From assembly GCA_964035545.1 (NCBI GenBank), contig OZ037765.1, positions 35,479,504-35,539,503 of the forward strand: a DNA stretch of 60,000 bases, read 5' to 3'. The stretch is from Bugula neritina (Eukaryota; Bryozoa; Gymnolaemata; Cheilostomatida; Bugulidae). The notes under the pieces were generated by a model. It saw only the letters and a list, made by a program, of their open reading frames with translations, did no database searches and was not told the DNA's origin. Each line of letters starts with the position of its first letter. Positions within the stretch are counted from its first letter, which is position 1. Of this stretch, positions 43,801 through 55,800 are shown piece after piece. The translations under genes were made by a program, and so were the position numbers.

Positions 43801-46800
43801 ATGATATGATAACTCATTACTAGACACATGATATGATGACTCATTACTAGACACATGATATGATGACTCATTACTAGACACATGATATGATGACTCATTA
43901 CTAGACACATGATATGATGACTCATTACTAGACACATGATATAATGACTCATTACTAGACACATGATATGATACTCATTACTAGACACATGATATGATGA
44001 CTCATTACTAGACACATGATATGATGACTCATTACTAGACACATGATATGATGACTCATTACTAGACACATGATATGATGACTCATTACTAGACACATGA
44101 TATGATGACTCATTACTAGACACATGATATGATGACTCATTACTAGACACATGATATGATGACTCATTACTAGACACATGATATGATGACTCATTACTAG
44201 ACACATGATATGATGACTCATTACTAGACACATGATATGATGACTCATTACTAGACACATGATATGATGACTCATTACTAGACACATGATATGATGACTC
44301 CTTACTAGACACATGATATGATGACTCATTACTAGACACATGATATGATGACTCATTACTAGACACATGATATGATGACTCATTACTAGACACATGATAT
44401 GATGACTCCTTACTAGACACATGATATGATGACTCATTATTAGACACATGATATGATGACTCATTACTAGACACATGATATGATGACTCATTACTAGACA
44501 CATGATATGATGACTCATTACTAGACACATGATATGATGACTCATTACTAGACACATGATATGATGACTCATCACTAGATACCTGAGACCCGTAAGATCC
44601 TGTTGACCCTGAAGTTGTTATTTCTTTGATGATGGAGGGAGGAAGACTCGGCTCTGCTATATCCAAAGTAACAAAGTCGATATTTCGTTGGAGAAGACTT
44701 GGCCTGGCAAAGTTTCTGTGACTCAACACTTTGCCTAAAGTTTTAGTAAACAGCTAGATACAAGGATAAGTAAACAGCTAGATACAAGGATAAGTACACA
44801 GCTAGATACAAGGACAAGTACACACACTAATATTCAACTCTTCAGCAGCCATTAAGATGCATAGAAATTTTGTTGTAGCTGTACAGCCCCTATCTCCTCT
44901 AGTTACAAGAAACGCATATCTGTACAGCCCCTACCTCCTCTAGTTACAAGAAACGCACATCTGTACAGTCCCTACCTCCTCTAGTTACAAGAAACGCATA
45001 TCTGTACAGCCCCTACCTCCTCTAGTTACAAGAAACGCGTAGCTGTACAGCCCCTACCTCCTCTAGTTACAAGAAACGCATATCTGTACAGCCCCTACCT
45101 CCTCTAGTTACAAGAAACGTGTAGCTGTACAGCCCCTACCTCCTCTAGTTACAAGAAACGCGTAGCTGTACAGTCCCTTGCGGTAATGAGTCACTTCATC
45201 AAACAGGGAGTTGAACTTCACGTCTGCTGCGGTCACTCCAAACAACTTCCCAGAAAGCATATCAACCAGAGGTTTGGCCATCGTCATAACAAGCCCTAAA
45301 TTGTAATACTCAGTGTACACGAATACAATACTCTTTACACTATATATTATATACTCTTTACACTATATATTACATACTCTTTACACTATATATTATATAC
45401 TCTTTACACTATATATTACATACTCTTTACACTATATATTATATACTCTTTACACTACATATTATATACTCTTTACACTACATATTATATACTCTTTACA
45501 CTATATATTACATACTCTTTACACTACATATTATATACTCTTTACACTACATATTATATACTCTTTACACTACATATTATATACTCTTTACACTACATAT
45601 TATATACTCTTTACACTATATATTACATACTCTTTACGCTACATATTATATACTCTTCACACTATATATTATATACTCTTTACACTATATATTATATACT
45701 CTTTACACTATATATTATATACTCTTTACACTACATATTATATACTCTTTACACTATATATTATATACTCTTTACACTACATATTATATACTCTTTACAC
45801 TATATATTATATACTCTTTACACTATATATTATATACTCTTTACACTACATATTATATACTCTTTACACTATATATTACATACTCTTTACACTATATATT
45901 ATATACTCTTTACACTATATATTATATACTCTTTACACTACATATTATATACTCTTTACACTATATGTTATATACTCTTTACACTATATATTATATACTC
46001 TTTACACTACATATTATATACTCTCTACATTGTATATTATATACTCTTTACACTACATACTATATACTCTTTACACTATATATTATATACTCTTTACACT
46101 ACATATTATATACTCTCTACTGACTTACCGTGTTGTGGGTCTACAAAGGGTAGAGTGAAGCTGACAGAGCGAGACACAGACTGAGGATAATTCAGATAGT
46201 AACTGCCCATCATTTCCCTCAGGTTGGAGGCGTTTTGAATCGGGATCCATTCAAAGTGACCAGCTGGTCCTACGGGGCCAGAATAGCCCTGATGGTATAG
46301 ACAAGTGTTTTATTTATATACTACTATATCAATATATTATCACATGTCTAATTCATATACTAATATATCAATATATTATCACATGTCTAATTCATATACT
46401 ACTATTTCAATATATTATCACATGTCTAACTTATATATTACTATATCAATGTATTATCACATGTCTAACTTATATACTACTATATCAATATATTATCACA
46501 TGTCTAATTCATATACTACTATATCAATATATTATCACATGTCTAATTCATATACTACTATATCAATATATTATCACATGTCTAACTTAGAGGAAAATAA
46601 ATGTGTCGTCACAACGCCTGCTGTAGTTGATAGCAATGATACTCACAGGCCACACGGAAGAAGAATGTACAGTGACAACACCAAAAGCATTGTGTGTGTG
46701 CTGTAGCTTCTGGTTGTTCTGGTCGGCTAAGCTCAGTATGGCCGGGATGGGGGTACTCACCCCCACACTCACTCCCAGCGCGTAGAAGAATATGCTCACT

Positions 46801-49800
46801 GACTGGTTCTGAGAATATTTAAACAGTTAGATGAATCAACCATGTTTAGTATTATTAAATACTCTTACTGGGCTTTGCTGTCTGCATTGTTTAATGAATA
46901 TTAAATCATGTTACTCTGTTTATATAAAACAGGAAATAAATAATCAACTTTCAGTCTACTAATTTAATAATCAATCGCTGCAAGCCTTGTTACCAAAAAT
47001 GACAGTTTACTTTAGATCTGCATTTCAATATATCAATAAATCAATAGGTCAATAGATCAATATAGTCCTCTGTACACTGGAGGGGGGGGGGGTAAATATT
47101 CTATGTAAGGTAACTGGGGGTTTACTCTCATACCATGGCATTAGTTGTGTTATTGGAAGATAGAAGTTCATCTAATCTATCCTCTGATTAGCTACTAATA
47201 AAGCAAGGCCCACCCACTATGGTTAGTTACTGGTGAAACAAGGCCCGCCCACTATGGTTAACTACACTATGGTTAGCTACACTATGATTAGCTACACTAT
47301 GGTTAGCTACACTATGGTTAGCTACACTATGGTTAACTACACTATGGTTAGCTACACTATGGTTAGCTACACTATGGTTAGCTACACTATGGTTAGCTAC
47401 ACTATGGTTAGCTACACTATGGTTAGCTACACTATGGTTAGCTACACTATGGTTAGCTACTAATGAAACAAGGCCCACCCACCATCTTCCTGTTCCCATC
47501 TGCTATAACCTTACGGATATCTTCTATTTTATCTGAAGGCCCACCATCTGTTAGAAATATGATTGTATCAAGGGAATCTTCAAACTGTTCCTACAGTTGA
47601 TGGCAGAATTGAAAATAAACTTCAAAAATGTATATCTATTTAATTGCACTTTGCTATAAAAACATGTACATACATATATTATATACTATATTATATATAT
47701 GTTTGTGTGTGTATATAGTATAACTTTCACTCACCATGATTACCAGGTGCTAAGAATAAATCTACGAATTGATACTCAAACATGCAAGTGGTTGCTAGGT
47801 GCAACTAAAACAATATTCCTGCAATGTCTATATACTAAATAAGGAAGTGTTGGGTGTGGTGTAGAGCATGCAGCATGCTGTTGGAAATTCTCTTACCGAT
47901 GACGCGTTTTTTATTTCATCGAGCATGTCAAACGCTCGTTTGAAAGCTCGAGAGTAGACAGTTCTGTCTGCAACATTAAGATAGTGGGTAGCTGAGCTCA
48001 ACTTTGTGGAGTGAAAAGATAAATCCTTCAGCAAACTGATTGTGTCAGCTAACTGATTGTGTCAGCTAACTGATTGTGTCAGCTAACTAATTGTGTCAGC
48101 TAACTGATTGTGTCAGCTAACTGATTGTCTCAGCTAACCGATTGTGTCAGCTAACTAATTGTGTCAGCTAACTGATTGTCTCAGCTAACTGATTGTGTCA
48201 GCTAACTAATTGTGTCAGCTAACTGATTGTGTCAGCTAAGTGATTGTGTCAGCTAACTGATTGTGTCAGCTAACTGATTGTCTCAGCTAACTGATTGTGT
48301 CAGCTAACTAATTGTGTCAGCTAACTGATTGTGTCAGCTAACTGATTGTCTCAGCTAACTGATTGTGTCAGCTAACTAATTGTGTCAGCTAACTGATTGT
48401 CTCAGCTAACTGATTGTGTCAGCTAACTAATTGTGTCAGCTAACTGATTGTGTCAGCTAACTGATTGTGTCAGCTAACTGATTGTGTCAGCTAACTGATT
48501 GTCTCAGCTAACTGATTGTGTCAGCTAACTAATTGTGTCAGCTAACTGATTGTGTCAGCTAACTGATTGTGTCAGCTAACTGATTGTGTCAGCTAACTGA
48601 TTGTGTCAGCTAACTAATTGTGTCAGCTAACTGATTGTGTCAGCTAACTGATTGTGTCAGCTAACCGATTGTGTCAGCTAAGTGATTGTGTCAGCTAACT
48701 AAATGTGTCAGCTAACTGATTGTGTCAGCTAACTGATTGTGTCAGTCAACTCCCTGAAACTGATACAGGGTAAACTGCCAGAAGTTCAAATATTTCTGGC
48801 AGCATAAGCTATAACATGTGCAGCTCAGGGCAAGCATTCAGGAAGATCTAATAACAACTACTAGTAGCATCTAGTATAGAATAGAGAAAGCAACTCTTCA
48901 TATTCTGCTAGGAAAGATCAGCTAAAGGAAGTCATAACATGCTGTACAGTCACTGCACTATTTACCGGCTCTAAGGATTTAGCATTTTCTAACATGCTGA
49001 AGGCTGTTTGTAAACTTTTGCCATAAACAGTTCTGTCTAAAAGTCATCACCGTGGCAACCATTAAACAACACAATGTAGCTGTTCAAGTTGTAGCTATGC
49101 AGTTATCACCATGGAGACAGTATGGTTTACTGTGCAGCTATTCAATGATTTATATTACATATAACATTATTAACAGGGAAACAGTTTAGCGAATGCAATA
49201 AATAACCTTACAACAAATAAGACTGTCTGCTTAACACACCACAACCTCTAGAGCACACCACAACCTCTAGACCTCACCACGACCTCTAGAGCACACCGTG
49301 ACCTCTAGAGCACACCGTGACCTCTAGAACACACCGCAACCTCTAGAACAAGCAACTCACTTATAGGAATAATCGCATCAATAAAGTCATTGAAGACTTT
49401 TTTGTTTCTGCTGTTGGCCTGTGCAATTTTATCCCCGAAACATCCTTTCGGTGTCCGAACTTCGTTACTGAACGCCACGACTCCTGCCTACAAGAATATA
49501 TATTATACTATGTTACTATTACTACTACCAGAATATATATTATACTATGTTACTATTACTACTACCAGAATATATATTATACTATGTTACTATTACTACT
49601 ACCAGAATATATATTATACTATGTTACTACTACTACTACCAGAATATATATTATACTATGTTACTATTACTACTACCAGAATATATATTATACTTTGTTA
49701 CTATTACTACTACCAGAATATATATTATACTATGTTACTATTACTACTACCAGAATATATATTATACTATGTTACTATTACTACTACCAGAATATATATT

Positions 49801-52800
49801 ATACTATGTTACTATTACTACCAGAATATATATTATACTATGTTACTATTACTACTACCAGAATATATATTATACTATGTTACTACTACTACTACCAGAA
49901 TATATATTATACTATGTTACTATTACTACTACCAGAATATATATTATACTATGTTACTATTACTACTACCAGAATATATATTATACTATGTTACTATTAC
50001 TACTACCAGAATATATACTATACTATTATATTACCCAATCTCTCGCACTGAGAGTGTTCACAACTGTTTTTGCTGCCTCTTTGGCAGCCGCCAGCCTTGA
50101 CTTGTATTTAGGAGCATAGAATTGCATGCTGGAGCTTTCATCTATTATAATGACAATATTCTTCTTCTTGGGACTCACAGTGTTTACATACCAGCTTCTG
50201 GAATACAGTGAGTAGACAACTACCAACTATTACAGTGAGTAGACAACTACCAACTCTTACAGTGAGCAGACAACTACCAACTATTACAGTGAGTAGACAA
50301 CTACTAACTATTACAGTGAGTAGACAACTACCAACTATTACAGTGAGTAGACAACTACCAACTATTACAGTGAGTAGACAACTACCAACTGTTACAGTGA
50401 GTAGACAACTACCAACTATTACAGTGAGTAGACAACTACCAACTATTACAGTGAGTAGACAACTACCAACTATTACAGTGAGTAGACAACTACCAACTAT
50501 TACAGTGAGTAGACAACTACCAACTATTACAGTGAGTAGACAACTACCAACTATTAAAATGAAATGATGACTCACTGATACCGAAAGTCGTTATCCTCTG
50601 TTCCGTTAGACTTAGAGCAAGACTGAGGACCAAAAGACGGGTACTGGTAGTACGTCCCCCAGATATCCCCTGCATACTGTCTAGTTACCGACTGGTCAAC
50701 CAGCTTGTTGCTCAGTAAGTTGGTCTGGAGAGTCGCCAGGAATGAGGGTGGAACTTTATTCTGTGCTCTGAGGCTAAAGAAGCTGTTGCACATGCTGCCA
50801 TTGTCAGCAGGAGTGTACCAGGACCTGCGACAGAATCTCAGTAAGTATATTACTACTATGACTAGTGAGTATACTACTACTATGATTAGTGAGTATATTA
50901 CTACTATGACTAGTGAGTATATTACTACTATGACTAGTGAGTATATTACTACTATGACTAGTGAGTATATTACTACTATGACTAGTGAGTATATTACTAC
51001 TATGACTAGTGAGTATATTACTACTATGACTAGTGAGTATACTACTACTATGACTAGTGAGTATACTACTACTATGACTAGTGAGTATATTACTACTATG
51101 ACTAGTGAGTATATTACTACTATGACTAGTGAGTATATTACTACTATGAATAGTGAGTATATTACTACTATGACTAGTGAGTATATTACTACTATGACTA
51201 GTGAGTATATTACTACTATGATTAGTGAGTATACTACTACTATGACTAGTGAGTATATTACTACTATGACTAGTGAGTATATTACTACTATGACTAGTGA
51301 GTATACTACTACTATGATTAGTGAGTATACTACTACTATGACTAGTGAGTATATTACTATGACTAGTGAGTATATTACTACTATGACTAGTGAGTATATT
51401 ACTACTATGACTAGTGAGTATATTACTACTATGACTAGTGAGTATATTACTACTATGACTAGTGAGTATATTACTACTATGACTAGTGAGTATATTACTA
51501 TGACTAGTGAGTATATTACTACTATGACTAGTGAGTATATTACTACTATGACTAGTGAGTATACTACTACTATGACTAGTGAGTATACTACTACTATGAC
51601 TAGTGAGTATATTACTACTGTGACTAGTGAGTATATTACTACTATGACTAGTGAGTATATTACTACTATGACTAGTGAGTATATTACTACTATGACTAGT
51701 GAGTATATTACTACTATGACTAGTGAGTATATTACTACTATGACTAGTGAGTATATTACTACTGTGACTAGTGAGTATATTACTACTATGACTAATGAGT
51801 ATATTACTACTATGACTAGTGAGTATATTACTACTATGACTAGTGAGTATATTACTACTATGACTAGTGAGTATACTACTACTATGATTAGTGAGTATAT
51901 TACTACTATGACTAGTGAGTATATTACTACTATGACTAGTGAGTACATTACTACTATGACTAGTGAGTACATTACTACTGTGACTAGTGAGTATATTACT
52001 ACTATGACTAGTGAGTATATTACTACTATGACTAGTGAGTATATTACTACTATGACTAGTGAGTATATTACTACTATGACTAGTGAGTATATTACTACTA
52101 TGACTAGTGAGTATATTACTACTATGACTAGTGAGTATATTACTACTATGACTAGTGAGTATATTACTACTGTGACTAGTGAGTATATTACTACTATGAC
52201 TAGTGAGTATATTACTACTATGACTAGTGAGTATATTACTACTATGACTAGTGAGTATATTACTACTATGACTAGTGAGTATATTACTACTATGACTAGT
52301 GAGTATATTACTACTATGACTAGTGAGTATATTACTACTATGACTAGTGAGTATATTACTACTATGACTAGTGAGTATATTACTACTATGACTAGTGAGT
52401 AGTATATTACTACTATGACTAGTGAGTATATTACTACTGTGACTAGTGAGTATATTACTACTATGACTAGTGAGTATATTACTACTATGACTAGTGAGTA
52501 TATTACTACTATGACTAGTGAGTATATTACTACTATGACTAGTGAGTAGTATATTACTACTATGACTAGTGAGTATATTACTACTGTGACTAGTGAGTAT
52601 ATTACTACTATGACTAGTGAGTATATTACTACTATGACTAGTGAGTATATTACTACTATGACTAGTGAGTATATTACTACTATGACTAGTGAGTATATTA
52701 CTACTATGACTAGTGAATATATTACTACTATGACTAGTGAGTATATTACTACTATGACTAGTGAGTATATTACTACTATGACTAGTGAGTATATTACTAC

Positions 52801-55800
52801 TATGACTAGTGAGTATATTACTACTGTGACTAGTGAGTACATTACTACTATGACTAGTGAGTATATTACTACTATGACTAGTGAGTATATTACTACTATG
52901 ACTAGTGAGTATATTACTACTACTGTGACTAGTGAGTACATTACTACTATGACTAGTGAGTATACTACTACTATGATTAGTGAGTATATTACTACTATGA
53001 CTAGTGAGTATATTACTACTATGACTAGTGAATATATTACTACTATGACTAGTGAGTATATTACTACTATGACTAGTGAGTATATTACTACTATGACTAG
53101 TGAGTATATTACTACTATGACTAGTGAGTATATTACTACTATGACTAGTGAGTATATTACTACTATGACTAGTGAGTATATTACTACTGTGACTAGTGAG
53201 TACATTACTACTATGACTAGTGAGTATATTACTACTATGACTAGTGAGTATATTACTACTATGACTAGTGAGTATATTACTACTATGACTAGTGAGTATA
53301 TTACTACTATGACTAGTGAGTATATTACTACTATGACTAGTGAGTATATTACTACTATGACTAGTGAGTATATTACTACTATGACTAGTGAGTACATTAC
53401 TACTATGACTAGTGAGTATACTACTATGACTAGTGAGTATATTACTACTATGACTAGTGAGTATATTACTACTGTGACTAGTGAGTATACTACTGTGACT
53501 AGTGAGTATATTACTACTATGACTAGTGAGTATATTACTACTATGACTAGTGAGTATATTACTACTATGACTAGTGAATATATTACTACTATGACTAGTG
53601 AGTATATTACTACTATGACTAGTGAGTATATTACTACTATGACTAGTGAGTATATTACTACTATGACTAGTGAGTATATTACTACTATGACTAGTGAATA
53701 TATTACTACTATGACTAGTGAGTATATTACTACTATGACTAGTGAGTATATTACTATGACTAGTGAGTATATTACTACTATGACTAGTGAGTATATTACT
53801 ACTATGACTAGTGAGTATATTACTACTATGACTAGTGAGTATATTACTACTATGACTAGTGAGTATATTACTACTATGACTAGTGAGTATATTACTACTA
53901 TGACTAGTGAGTATATTACTACTATGACTAGTGAGTATATTACTACTATGACTAGTGAGTATATTACTACTATGACTAGTGAGTATATTACTACTATGAC
54001 TAGTGAGTATATTACTACTATGACTAGTGAGTATATTACTACTATGACTAGTGAGTATATTACTACTATGACTAGTGAGTAGTATATTACTACTATGACT
54101 AGTGAGTATATTACTACTGTGACTAGTGAGTATATTACTACTATGACTAGTGAGTATATTACTACTATGACTAGTGAGTATATTACTACTATGACTAGTG
54201 AGTACATTACTACTATGACTAGTGAGTATATTACTACTATGACTAGTGAGTATATTACTACTATGACTAGTGAGTATATTACTACTATGACTAGTGAGTA
54301 TATTACTACTATGACTAGTGAGTATATTACTACTATGACTAGTGAGTATACTACTACTATGACTAGTGAGTATATTACTACTATGACTAGTGAGTATATT
54401 ACTACTGTGACTAGTGAGTATATTACTACTATGATTAGTGAGTATATTACTACTATGACTAGTGAGTATATTACTACTATGACTAGTGAGTATATTACTA
54501 CTATGACTAGTGAGTATATTACTATGACTAGTGAGTATATTACTACTATGACTAGTGAGTATATTACTACTATGACTAGTGAGTACATTACTACTATGAC
54601 TAGTGAGTATACTACTATGACTAGTGAGTATATTACTACTATGACTAGTGAGTATATTACTACTGTGACTAGTGAGTATACTACTGTGACTAGTGAGTAT
54701 ATTACTACTATGACTAGTGAGTATATTACTACTATGACTAGTGAGTATATTACTACTATGACTAGTGAATATATTACTACTATGACTAGTGAGTATATTA
54801 CTACTATGACTAGTGAGTATATTACTACTATGACTAGTGAGTATATTACTACTATGACTAGTGAGTATATTACTACTATGACTAGTGAATATATTACTAC
54901 TATGACTAGTGAGTATATTACTACTATGACTAGTGAGTATATTACTATGACTAGTGAGTATATTACTACTATGACTAGTGAGTATATTACTACTATGACT
55001 AGTGAGTATATTACTACTATGACTAGTGAGTATATTACTACTATGACTAGTGAGTATATTACTACTATGACTAGTGAGTATATTACTACTATGACTAGTG
55101 AGTATATTACTACTATGACTAGTGAGTATATTACTACTATGACTAGTGAGTATATTACTACTATGACTAGTGAGTATATTACTACTATGACTAGTGAGTA
55201 TATTACTACTATGACTAGTGAGTATATTACTACTATGACTAGTGAGTATATTACTACTATGACTAGTGAGTAGTATATTACTACTATGACTAGTGAGTAT
55301 ATTACTACTGTGACTAGTGAGTATATTACTACTATGACTAGTGAGTATATTACTACTATGACTAGTGAGTATATTACTACTATGACTAGTGAGTACATTA
55401 CTACTATGACTAGTGAGTATACTACTACTATGACTAGTGAGTATATTACTACTATGACTAGTGAGTATATTACTACTATGACTAGTGAGTATATTACTAC
55501 TATGACTAGTGAGTATATTACTACTATGACTAGTGAGTATACTACTACTATGACTAGTGAGTATATTACTACTATGACTAGTGAGTATATTACTACTGTG
55601 ACTAGTGAGTATATTACTACTATGATTAGTGAGTATATTACTACTATGACTAGTGAGTATATTACTACTATGACTAGTGAGTATATTACTACTATGACTA
55701 GTGAGTATATTACTATGACTAGTGAGTATATTACTACTATGACTAGTGAGTATATTACTACTATGACTAGTGAGTATACTACTACTGTGACTAGTGGTCA

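Noticed and set aside
45313-46158. 281-codon plus-strand frame
   Set aside because: Translation of the 23-bp intron 9 repeat.
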